Assembly: GCF_002086795.1 (NCBI RefSeq)
Contig: NZ_MVIM01000001.1
Coordinates: forward strand, 62,001-126,000
Length of the DNA stretch: 64,000 bases
Direction: 5' to 3'
Source: Mycolicibacterium tusciae
GTDB lineage: Bacteria > Actinomycetota > Actinomycetes > Mycobacteriales > Mycobacteriaceae
The translations under genes and the position numbers were made by a program. A model generated the notes under the pieces. The model was not told the DNA's origin. It saw only the letters and a program-made list of their open reading frames with translations, and did not search any database. Below, in pieces: positions 28,360 through 36,062 of this stretch (position 1 is the stretch's first letter; every line of letters starts with the position of its first letter).

Positions 28360-29322
28360 GTGGCCATGTTGATCCGACGTGTTGCCCGTCCCATGCTGTC
28401 GGCGGCTTTCATCGCCCGTGGCGTCGATGCCCTGCGCAGCCCCAAGCCCGCCGCCGATGCGGCCCGTCCCACTCTCGAGGGGCTGAGCAAACTGCCCGAC
28501 CCCGTCGGTACCAATGTCCCGTCCAACGCCGAAACCGTCGCCCGCGTCAACGCCGCGGTTCAGATCGGCGGTGGCCTCCTGCTCGCCAGCGGCAAGTTGC
28601 CCCGGCTGGCATCGGCCGCGCTTGCGTTCAGCGTGGTGCCGGGAAGCCTTGGCGGACACACCTTCTGGAATGAGACGGATCCCCAGCGCAAGGCCGATGA
28701 GCGTCGTGCCTTCCTCACCGACATCAGCCTCATCGGCGGGTTGATCATCGCCGCCGTCGACACCGAGGGCAAACCCTCACTGGGATGGCGCGGCCGTCGC
28801 GCCGCCCACAAGGTCTCCGGCGCCGTCAGCGCCGCGTTGCCCGTCGGTGCGGCGACCGGTGGAGCGCTCGCCGACAGCCCGCTCGCCGAGAAGGTCGGTC
28901 ACGGCCTGCAGGTCGGTGCCGAACGCGGCCGCGAATTCGCTCACGTCGCTCGCGAGCGGGCACCTGAGTTCGCGGAGCTGGCGCGCAAGCGCGGCGCCGA
29001 GATCGCCGATGTCGCCCGTGAGCGGGGACCCGAGTTTGCGGAGCTGGCGCGCAGGCGCGGCGCCGAGATCGCCGATGTCGCCCGTGAGCGGGGACCCGAG
29101 TTTGCGGAGCTGGCGCGCAGGCGCAGCGCTGAAATCGCCGACGTCGCGCGTGATCGCGGACTGGAATTGGCAGAGGTCGCCCGCGACCGTGCGCCGGAGT
29201 TGGCTGAGACCGCACGTGATCGCGCAACCGAATTCGCCGACACGGCACGCAAACAGGGCCGCAAGCAGGTCAAGCAGACGCGTAAGCAGATCAAGCAGGA
29301 ACGCAAGCGCCTGAATTCATGA
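28360..29322 (+). CDS. DoxX-like membrane protein with ten 11-residue C-terminal repeats
   Basis: The first ~150 residues of this 320-aa protein are DoxX-like: RPMLSAAFIARGVDALRSP, then VQIGGGLLLASGKLPRLAS and FLTDISLIGGLIIAAVDTEGKP. From residue 192 the protein consists of ten consecutive 11-residue units such as EFAELARKRGA and EIADVARERGP, then a basic tail (KQVKQTRKQIKQ). The repeats should form a long amphipathic helix with 11-residue periodicity, as in LEA and apolipoprotein-like helices that lie on membranes. The start may be GTG 28360 or ATG 28366. The repeat DNA contains a near-exact 66-base duplication. Confidence 0.78.
   Translation: MAMLIRRVARPMLSAAFIARGVDALRSPKPAADAARPTLEGLSKLPDPVGTNVPSNAETVARVNAAVQIGGGLLLASGKLPRLASAALAFSVVPGSLGGHTFWNETDPQRKADERRAFLTDISLIGGLIIAAVDTEGKPSLGWRGRRAAHKVSGAVSAALPVGAATGGALADSPLAEKVGHGLQVGAERGREFAHVARERAPEFAELARKRGAEIADVARERGPEFAELARRRGAEIADVARERGPEFAELARRRSAEIADVARDRGLELAEVARDRAPELAETARDRATEFADTARKQGRKQVKQTRKQIKQERKRLNS
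28933..29262 (+). repeat. ten tandem 33-base units encoding 11-residue helix repeats
   Basis: Each unit starts with a GAA/GAG (Glu) codon and encodes E-[FIL]-A-x-x-A-R-x-x-x-x. The two 66-base blocks at 28999-29064 and 29065-29130 are identical except in the last few bases, which shows a recent duplication. Outer units have diverged. Confidence 0.85.
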
Positions 29323-29428
29323 TCATCGTGCGCTGAACAGGCACGTTCGGCCAGATTCGGTTGTACATTGACTCCACCATCCCCGCGGTTGGATTCGCCT
29401 TCCGCGCAGCGGACGCGAGGAGTGCGAA

Positions 29429-29938
29429 ATGACAACCCCCGAGTACAACCCTCAGCCGGGCCAATACGGTCAGCCGGGCCAATACGGCCAGCAAGGCGGC
29501 TACCCGCCCGCCGGGGGTCAGCAGCCCGGCGGATTGCTCTGGCGTTGGCTGGCCCGAATCATCGACGGCATCCTGGTCGCCATCGTCAGCTATGCCCTCA
29601 TCTTCCTCACGGACACGTTGTCGAATATCTGGGCGACCGGCCTGTTCACCGGCGTGCTCACCTTCGTGTACTTCGTCGCGTTCGAGGTCTCCATCGGAGC
29701 GACACCCGGCAAGAAGCTGCTCGGCCTCAGCGTCCACGGTCCGGCCGGCGCACCCAAGCCGACCCCCGCGCAGTCGGCGATCCGCAATTCGTGGACGCTG
29801 CTGCCGATCATTCCTTTCATCGGCGGTCTGCTGGGAGTCGTCGCGATCATCATCATCGCGGTGACCATCAACGGCAGCCCGACCAAGCAGGGCAAGCACG
29901 ACGAGCTCGCCGGCGGAACTCAGGTCCTCAAGAGTTGA
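29429..29938 (+). CDS. RDD-family membrane protein with Gln/Gly/Tyr-rich N-terminus
   Basis: The 169-aa protein starts with a low-complexity segment (PGQYGQPGQYGQQGGYPP), then the RDD domain: RWLARIIDGILVAIV in helix 1, and EVSIGATPGKKLLGLSV before the third helix, followed by QSAIRNSWTLLPIIPF. ATG 29429 is preceded by GAGGAG. The RDD family is membrane-embedded and mostly uncharacterised; some members affect transport. The N-terminal repeats resemble those in mycobacterial cell-pole or divisome partners, but that is not evidence of function. Confidence 0.83.
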   Translation: MTTPEYNPQPGQYGQPGQYGQQGGYPPAGGQQPGGLLWRWLARIIDGILVAIVSYALIFLTDTLSNIWATGLFTGVLTFVYFVAFEVSIGATPGKKLLGLSVHGPAGAPKPTPAQSAIRNSWTLLPIIPFIGGLLGVVAIIIIAVTINGSPTKQGKHDELAGGTQVLKS

Positions 29939-29947
29939 CGCCTCGGG

Positions 29948-31405
29948 TCAGGTGACGACCCACAGCCCCAGAGCAATCACAAACGCGGTGACGCCGAGCG
30001 TCGTCTCCATCACCGTCCACGTTTTCAGCGTCGTCTTCACGTCCATTCCGAAGAAGCGGCTCACCAGCCAGAAACCCGAATCGTTGACGTGCGAGAGAAC
30101 CGTGGCTCCCGCAGCGATGGCGACCACCAAGAGCGTGAGATGAAAGCTGCTCAAGCTAGCCTCAGCTGCTGCGGCGCCAAGAAGGCCGGCCGTCGTCGTA
30201 ATCGCGACGGTCGCCGAGCCCTGGGCGACGCGAAGCAACGTGGCGATGATGAAAGCCTGGAGTATCAGGGACAATCCCAGATTCGACAGTGAGCCGCTCA
30301 GCGCATCTCCGATGCCGCTCAGCCGCAGCACGCCACCGAACATGCCGCCGGCGCCGGTGATCAGAATGACGGTACAGATCGGGCCGAGGGCGTTGTCGAA
30401 GATGTCGCTGACCCCGGCCATCGACCGGTCGCGCAGTCCCAGCACCAGGGTCGCCGCGAGCACCGTGATGAGCAATGCGACAGAGGTGTTCCCGAGCAGC
30501 ATGAGGTACTCGGCCCAGGCCGCACCTTCTTCGATCACCCCTGCGGTGGTCAGGGTCTTGAGCACGGTGTTGAACGAGATCAAGAAGAACGGCAGCAGCA
30601 ATATGCCAAGCACTGTCGCGAACGCCGGCGCCTTCCGGGCGGGCGCCTGCGTAACCGTCTGGCCTGGACCCGCGCCAACGCCGTCGTTGTCAGCGTCGGC
30701 ATCAGGATCGGTGACCACCTCGCGGCCGCCGTTCATCGGACCGAACAGTGCCTCGGGGATGTCGACATATACGCGGCGCCCGATGAATTGGGAGACCAGG
30801 TAGGCGCCGATATACCAGGAGACGACGGCGACGGGCGCGCCGACGAGCAAAGTCAGCCCGATGTTGGCCTCGAGTGCCTCCGCGGCCGCGACTGGTCCTG
30901 GGTGCGGTGGAACTATCGCGTGCATGGCGGCGAACGCGCCGGCGGCGGGGAAGGCGTACAGCAGGAGTGAGCCGCCGAAGCGCCGCGCGACCGTCATGAT
31001 GATCGGCAGGAAGACCACGAGACCGGCATCGAAGAATATCGGAAAGCCGAAGATCAGCGCGGCGATGCCGAGTGCGAACGGTGCACGCTTCTCGCCGAAC
31101 CTACCGATCAGGGTGTCGGCGAGAACCTGTGCGCCGCCAGTGATTTCGAGGAGCCGGCCGATCATGACACCGAAGCCGACCAGGAGGGCCACCGAGCCGA
31201 TCGTGTTCGAGAACCCGAAGGAGAGCGCATCGGGTACGTCGCCGACGGGGATGCCGGCCGCCAGTGCCGTCAGCACACTCACCAATACCAGCGACACAAA
31301 CGCGTGCAGCTTCACCTTCATGATGAGGAACAGCAGGACGGCGACTGCCACCGCTGCGATGACTAAGAGCGTGGCGGTACCGTATGCCGGTTCGATTGCT
31401 TCCAC
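29948..31405 (-). CDS. gntP: gluconate:H+ symporter, GntP family
   Basis: The 485-aa protein has about 12-14 helices and GntP hallmarks: LVGFGVMIGRLLEITGGAQVLAD, FAAMHAIVPPHPGPVAAAE, and AQGSATVAITTTAGLL. It imports gluconate or related aldonates with protons. GTG 31405 shares one base with the gntK stop, so the two are co-transcribed. Residues 225-245 form an Asp-rich cytosolic loop. Confidence 0.88.
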   Translation of the reverse strand: MEAIEPAYGTATLLVIAAVAVAVLLFLIMKVKLHAFVSLVLVSVLTALAAGIPVGDVPDALSFGFSNTIGSVALLVGFGVMIGRLLEITGGAQVLADTLIGRFGEKRAPFALGIAALIFGFPIFFDAGLVVFLPIIMTVARRFGGSLLLYAFPAAGAFAAMHAIVPPHPGPVAAAEALEANIGLTLLVGAPVAVVSWYIGAYLVSQFIGRRVYVDIPEALFGPMNGGREVVTDPDADADNDGVGAGPGQTVTQAPARKAPAFATVLGILLLPFFLISFNTVLKTLTTAGVIEEGAAWAEYLMLLGNTSVALLITVLAATLVLGLRDRSMAGVSDIFDNALGPICTVILITGAGGMFGGVLRLSGIGDALSGSLSNLGLSLILQAFIIATLLRVAQGSATVAITTTAGLLGAAAAEASLSSFHLTLLVVAIAAGATVLSHVNDSGFWLVSRFFGMDVKTTLKTWTVMETTLGVTAFVIALGLWVVT

Positions 31406-31920
31406 TAGAACTCCTGTTCTGTTGTGCGCGTTACGGTTTGAGAGACGTAGGTGTCGACGATGGCGTCGATGTTCTGGTCGACATCGATGGTTAGGCCGCG
31501 TTCGTCATCGCCGAGAGGCTCGAGCGTTTCGAACTGCGAGGCCAACAGCGAAGCAGGCATGAAGTGACCGGGGCGGCTGGCCTGGCGTCTGGCGATGACC
31601 TCGGGCGTGCCGCTCAGATGGAGAAACTCGACACTTGGGCAGTGCCGGCGGAGCTGGTCGCGGTATTTTCGCTTCAGGGCAGAACAGCTCATCACACCGC
31701 CGGAGTCGCAGCGCTCGGCCAGCCACTGCCCGATGGACTCCAGCCAGGGATACCGGTCGTCGTCATTCAGCGGCTCGCCCGCGGTCATCTTTGCGATGTT
31801 GGCCGGCGGATGGAAGTCGTCGGCATCGGCGAACGGCACCCGAAGGCGCTGCGCCAGCGCCGCTCCAACAGTCGATTTGCCCGAACCTGAGACGCCCATT
31901 GCGACGATTGGTGACGCCAT
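31405..31920 (-). CDS. gntK: gluconokinase, GntK/IdnK type
   Basis: The 171-aa P-loop kinase has Walker A GVSGSGKST, the substrate loop FADADDFHPPANIAKM, and CSALKRKYRDQLR, matching the thermoresistant-gluconokinase family in length and motifs. It makes 6-phosphogluconate with ATP. ATG 31920 is chosen over GTG 31929 because GGAGAAG precedes it. It is divergent from the GntR-type regulator across an AT-rich 124-base gap. Confidence 0.9.
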   Translation of the reverse strand: MASPIVAMGVSGSGKSTVGAALAQRLRVPFADADDFHPPANIAKMTAGEPLNDDDRYPWLESIGQWLAERCDSGGVMSCSALKRKYRDQLRRHCPSVEFLHLSGTPEVIARRQASRPGHFMPASLLASQFETLEPLGDDERGLTIDVDQNIDAIVDTYVSQTVTRTTEQEF

Positions 31921-31968
31921 CTTCTCCACCTACCCCATTGTGCTTGACGTCACACAGCATGCCTCAAT

Positions 31969-32003
31969 AATCATACGATTTCAAGTATCTTTCGCAATCA
32001 TAT
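31969..32003. promoter_or_regulatory. candidate GntR operator in gntK/gntR divergent gap
   Basis: AATCATA occurs at 31969-31975 and again at 31996-32002, 27 bases apart. The first copy is part of AATC-ATAC-GATT, a short inverted repeat. The gap is strikingly AT-rich compared with the surrounding DNA, as expected for promoters under repressor control. Confidence 0.45.
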
Positions 32004-32044
32004 GTTTTTAATAACGCCAGCAAAGTCTATGACAAGATGTATAG

Positions 32045-32773
32045 GTGGTTTCTCACCCAATCGTCGGCGCTCTGCACGGAGGTTTGCTCTCCGCTCTGGG
32101 CACCGCGATCGTGTCTGGTGAATATCAGGCCGGTCAGGTCATCACGCTCGACGGGTTGAGTGCACAGCACGGCGTCTCCCGCAGCGTCGTGCGGGAAGCG
32201 GTTCGGGTACTCGAGTCCATGGGGATGGCGGAGTCCCGCCGTCGGGTGGGCATCACGATTCAGCCCGCGAGCAAATGGAACGTCTTCGACCCCATCGTGA
32301 TTCGGTGGCGGCTCGAGTCTGGCGACAAGGCCGCACAGCTGCTGTCACTCTCGGAGCTGCGCCGAGGCTTCGAACCCGCCGCGGCGGCGCTCGCCGCGCG
32401 GCGCGCCGACCCTCATCAGTGCCGCATCATGGCGGCTGCGGTTTCGGACATGGTTGTGCATGGACGGTCTGGCGACCTCGACGCATACCTGTTGGCCGAC
32501 AAGATCTTCCACCAAACGATGCTCGAGGCCAGCGGCAACGAGATGTTCCGTGCCCTGAACGGGGTGGTCGCTGAGGTGCTCACCGGCCGGACCCACCACG
32601 GCATGATGCCCGACATCCCGAATCCCGCCGCCATCGCGCTGCACGACGAGGTTGCGCGTGCCATCAGACTCCGCGACGAGGCCGCTGCCGAACGGGCCAT
32701 GCGGGCGATCATCGACGAGGCGGCATCCGCTGTGACCGAAGAGTTTTCGCCCCCGGGCCAGCCAGAGGCCTAA
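32045..32773 (+). CDS. FadR/GntR-family regulator of the gluconate genes
   Basis: The 242-aa protein has an N-terminal winged helix (VITLDGLSAQHGVSRSVVREAVRVLESMG) and the all-helical FCD effector domain (LSELRRGFEPAAAALAARRA, FHQTMLEASGNEMFRAL, HDEVARAIRLRDEAAAERAM). FCD regulators bind organic acids including gluconate. The start GTG 32045 has no good ribosome site. Divergence from gntK/gntP makes it the likely repressor of gluconate uptake. Confidence 0.87.
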   Translation: MVSHPIVGALHGGLLSALGTAIVSGEYQAGQVITLDGLSAQHGVSRSVVREAVRVLESMGMAESRRRVGITIQPASKWNVFDPIVIRWRLESGDKAAQLLSLSELRRGFEPAAAALAARRADPHQCRIMAAAVSDMVVHGRSGDLDAYLLADKIFHQTMLEASGNEMFRALNGVVAEVLTGRTHHGMMPDIPNPAAIALHDEVARAIRLRDEAAAERAMRAIIDEAASAVTEEFSPPGQPEA

Positions 32774-32788
32774 TGGTTAACTGAGGGC

Positions 32789-33691
32789 ATGGACAGGGAC
32801 CCCAGACTCGCACGGCGCTTCTTCGACCGACTCGAACCGGTACACGCCGTGACGTACTTCGCGCCGGAAGCTCGCGCCGCTCTCGATGGGCTCGGATATC
32901 GAGGTTTCTGGATGGGGTACTTCGCCGCCCGCTCGGCGCCGTTCGGTGTGGTGCCTGCCGACGTGGTGACCGCGACCTTCTACAACTTCGCCCCGCACCG
33001 CGTGGCGAAGGCGCTGCCCGCGGCATGGGACATCGCTGCGCCGGCCGACGCCCTGCGGGCGCGCCAACAATCGGCGGTCGACGCGCTGCGCCGCTACGGC
33101 GTCGGCGCCGACGACGATGTCGCCACGATCGCTGATCTCGCCGCCAAGGCTGCGCGCACCGCTCCCCTCGACGGCCGCCCGCTGTTCGCGGCCAACCTGG
33201 CACTCGACTGGCCCGACGAACCGCTGGCCAAGCTGTGGCATGCCGCGACGCTGCTGCGCGAACAGCGCGGCGACGGGCATGTGGCCGTGTTGACGTCGCT
33301 GGGCTTCTCCGGCCGCGAATGCAACGTCCTGCACGCGGTGTCCGGCCGGGTACCGAAGGAAATGATCATGCGTAGCCGCGACTACGACGACGATCAATGG
33401 GCACAGCATCGCAACAGTTTGTGGCGGCGCGGGCTCCTCGACGACCACGACGAGCTGACCGCACAGGGTCGCGAACTCAAACAGCGCATCGAGGACACCA
33501 CCGACACACTGGCGCTCACTGCACTCGACGCGCTCACCGATGCCGAGGTCGAGACGCTCTTCCGCGGCCTGACGCCCATCACCCGGAAAGTGGGCGCCGC
33601 CGGCGATGTGCCCGCGGCGACGCCGATGGGCCTGAACCGTGACGACCTCAACGACGACAGCGCCCACCTCGCGGCAGGCCCGCCGACGTGA
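32789..33691 (+). CDS. SCO6745-family protein
   Basis: The 300-aa protein matches the actinobacterial SCO6745 group: [19 protein letters not shown] at the start, [18 protein letters not shown], and a C-terminal winged-helix-like half with [12 protein letters not shown] and [14 protein letters not shown]. It may be a one-component regulator, but the function is unknown. ATG 32789 is preceded by GAGGG and lies 15 bases after the gntR-like gene. Confidence 0.82.
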   Translation: MDRDPRLARRFFDRLEPVHAVTYFAPEARAALDGLGYRGFWMGYFAARSAPFGVVPADVVTATFYNFAPHRVAKALPAAWDIAAPADALRARQQSAVDALRRYGVGADDDVATIADLAAKAARTAPLDGRPLFAANLALDWPDEPLAKLWHAATLLREQRGDGHVAVLTSLGFSGRECNVLHAVSGRVPKEMIMRSRDYDDDQWAQHRNSLWRRGLLDDHDELTAQGRELKQRIEDTTDTLALTALDALTDAEVETLFRGLTPITRKVGAAGDVPAATPMGLNRDDLNDDSAHLAAGPPT

Positions 33692-34017
33692 TGGTGGTCA
33701 AATCGGTTGCGTTGTTCATCCTCGCCGCGGTGTTGGAGATCGGGGGTGCCTGGCTGGTGTGGCAAGGCGTCAGGGAGCACCGCGGGCTCGCCTGGATCGG
33801 AGCCGGCGTCATCGCGTTGGGGGCGTACGGGTTCGTCGCAGCGTTTCAGCCCGACCCACATTTCGGCAGGGTGCTTGCCGCCTACGGCGGCGTGTTCATC
33901 GCGGGGTCGCTGGTGTGGGGCATGCTCGCCGACGGCTTCCGGCCCGACCGCTGGGATGTGACAGGTGCCGTCGTGGCTCTGGTCGGCGTCGGGATCGTCA
34001 TGTACGGCCCGCGCTGA
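33688..34017 (+). CDS. YnfA/UPF0060-type small membrane protein
   Basis: The 109-aa protein has four helices and the family's signature ends: [21 protein letters not shown] at the start and [31 protein letters not shown] later. YnfA proteins resemble small multidrug-resistance transporters. GTG 33688 overlaps the previous stop as GTGA; ATG 33691 is also possible. Confidence 0.88.
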   Translation: MMVVKSVALFILAAVLEIGGAWLVWQGVREHRGLAWIGAGVIALGAYGFVAAFQPDPHFGRVLAAYGGVFIAGSLVWGMLADGFRPDRWDVTGAVVALVGVGIVMYGPR

Positions 34018-34102
34018 GCGGGCACTCGTCGACCGCGAGCGACCCCAAAATGCCCGCCCTGCGCGGCGTGTTGGTGTACAGACACGGCCACTCGCGGAGG
34101 TT

Positions 34103-36058
34103 TCAGGTGCCTGGCTGGTTGCGGTTCCATTCCACCCAGCCGACTCCGGTGCGCCCGTCGGCGGTGGTGACCGTCGCCCACGCACGCGGGAAGTGGCTGA
34201 TCCGCCCGTCGGGTGATGTCAGCAGTACCGGTGCGTGTCCACGGATGTCGATGGTCGCGACGAGATCACCCGGCATGTACGTGATCGTGGTCGTGGCCGG
34301 CAGATTGTTGCCCGCGAACGTCGCCTCCGCACTGACGCCCTGCAGTTCGACCAGCGGCTCGCCCTGCCGTTGGGTGTAGCCGACGCCGATGGGCGGGGCG
34401 CCCGGTATCCGGAGATCGACGCCGTGGGCATGGGTACCGTCGTCGAAATGCAGTGCGCTCCACACCCAGTCCATGGACCACCAGTCGCGCACCCCCCAGG
34501 AGTGATCGCGTTGGCCCGGAACGGTGTTCAGCGCGTACTCGCGGCCGTCGACGGTGACCGTGCCCGACACTGCGCACGGGATCTCGTATCGCGGGGTGAT
34601 CCGGTACTGGTACGGCACGCCGACGGTCGTCCAGATCAACTCCATCGTGGCCTCGACGGGCCTGCCCGGCTGACCATGTAGGAGCGCGGACGGGTCGTCG
34701 TAGGCCTGGGCTCTCCCCCGCACCGTCACCGTGTAGGTCTGCAGCGGTTCGGTCGCCTCCAGGACCAGGTCGATGGCGCCGGTGTTCGCGAAATCCAGCA
34801 GCGCGATGGTCGGCATGTCCGGACCGCACAGCAGCGCGTTCACCCAGGTGGTGTTCTCGTTGGGCATCAGCCCCAGCCGCACCCAGCCGCCGATGCCCTG
34901 CTGCGGGTCGGCGAAGTCGAAGTACCAGCTTTCGCTCCATAGCGGTTCGTCGCCCGCGGCGTGGGCCTCCTCATCGGCGGGATCAGGCGTGAGCGGTTGC
35001 GCCGCAGTGCCTTCGGAGGGGTCTGGCAACATGTCCAACGCCCCGCTGTCGAGCACGTGGTCGCCGTGCCGCGACAGCATCGTCATGAACATTTCGTCGC
35101 CACGTTCCGTCTGCGCGACGAGCATCGAGCTCACTATCGCCATCATCACGCCGAAGAAACTCTGCCGCCGCACGCCGTCACGTACGTCGTCGAGACTGAC
35201 TCCGGTGTCGGCGCCCAGAGCGTCGTGGTACGCCCGCAGTAGCGCGTCATAGTGTTCGCGGCGGAGATCACTTGGCAGCGCGCACCCGAGGAAGTAAGCG
35301 ACGTCCGTCATGGCCGGGCCCCAGGTGACGGTCTGCCAGTCCACGACCGTCAACGGCCGGTCTGCCTCCGGCTGACCGAAGAGCATGTTGTCCAACCGGT
35401 AGTCGCCGTGCACCAGGCCCATCAGCCGGTCGGCGGCGCTCTCTGCCGCCAGATACGCGTCGAAGCTGCCGACGAGGCGCTCGCACACCTCACGATGCTC
35501 GGGCGCGATCCGATCCCCGTACCGGTCGAGGAATCCGGCATACAGCGTGGCGATCAACCCCTGGTTCATCGGCGCATCGCGGTTGAGCCAGTCGGCCTGC
35601 GCCATCGATGCGTCGCCGAACGCCGGTGCGTGCAGCCGGGCCAGCTCGGCTAGTGCCAGCATCGCCTGCTCGGTTGTCGCGCCGCGCAGTTCGTCGCCGA
35701 CGACGGCGGGCGCGGCATCACCGAGCAAGAGGTGGAAGGTGCCGGTCTCAGGATCGAAGCCGGCGGAATAGCAGGTCGCTACCGGCCCGCCGCCGAGGTT
35801 GGGCGCGATGTCGGTGTAGAAGCGCACCTCGCGCTCGTAGAGCCCGAGTGCCAGGCCGGTCTGCCTGCTCGCGGGGTCGGTTGCCGCCACCTTCAACACG
35901 ACCGACGACGGCCCGTCGTTCCCGGACGCGCGGGTCAACTCGACGCGATAGCACTCGCTCATCTGCCCGGTGCCGATGCGCTCGAACGTGAAATCCGTGA
36001 CCGGGGTGGCGAGCGCGTCGCTCAGCCACGCGGCCGTCAGATCCGACGGCCGCTCCAT
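34103..36058 (-). CDS. APH/EcKinase-like phosphotransferase fused to a CrtC/AttH-like lipocalin domain
   Basis: The 651-aa protein is a fusion. Residues 1-~345 are an aminoglycoside-phosphotransferase-like kinase (Lys56, catalytic HGDYRLDN at 217-224, VDWQ with Asp240). Residues ~385-651 form a beta-rich domain resembling hydroxyneurosporene-synthase/AttH lipocalin folds (SWYFDFADPQQGIGGWVRLG, QRDHSWGVRDWW). ATG 36058 lies 4 bases after the amine oxidase stop. The kinase may phosphorylate a small hydroxylated or lipophilic substrate bound by the second domain; that is inference. A free-standing paralogue of the kinase is at 61309-62376. Confidence 0.82.
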   Translation of the reverse strand: MERPSDLTAAWLSDALATPVTDFTFERIGTGQMSECYRVELTRASGNDGPSSVVLKVAATDPASRQTGLALGLYEREVRFYTDIAPNLGGGPVATCYSAGFDPETGTFHLLLGDAAPAVVGDELRGATTEQAMLALAELARLHAPAFGDASMAQADWLNRDAPMNQGLIATLYAGFLDRYGDRIAPEHREVCERLVGSFDAYLAAESAADRLMGLVHGDYRLDNMLFGQPEADRPLTVVDWQTVTWGPAMTDVAYFLGCALPSDLRREHYDALLRAYHDALGADTGVSLDDVRDGVRRQSFFGVMMAIVSSMLVAQTERGDEMFMTMLSRHGDHVLDSGALDMLPDPSEGTAAQPLTPDPADEEAHAAGDEPLWSESWYFDFADPQQGIGGWVRLGLMPNENTTWVNALLCGPDMPTIALLDFANTGAIDLVLEATEPLQTYTVTVRGRAQAYDDPSALLHGQPGRPVEATMELIWTTVGVPYQYRITPRYEIPCAVSGTVTVDGREYALNTVPGQRDHSWGVRDWWSMDWVWSALHFDDGTHAHGVDLRIPGAPPIGVGYTQRQGEPLVELQGVSAEATFAGNNLPATTTITYMPGDLVATIDIRGHAPVLLTSPDGRISHFPRAWATVTTADGRTGVGWVEWNRNQPGT

Positions 36059-36062
36059 GACG

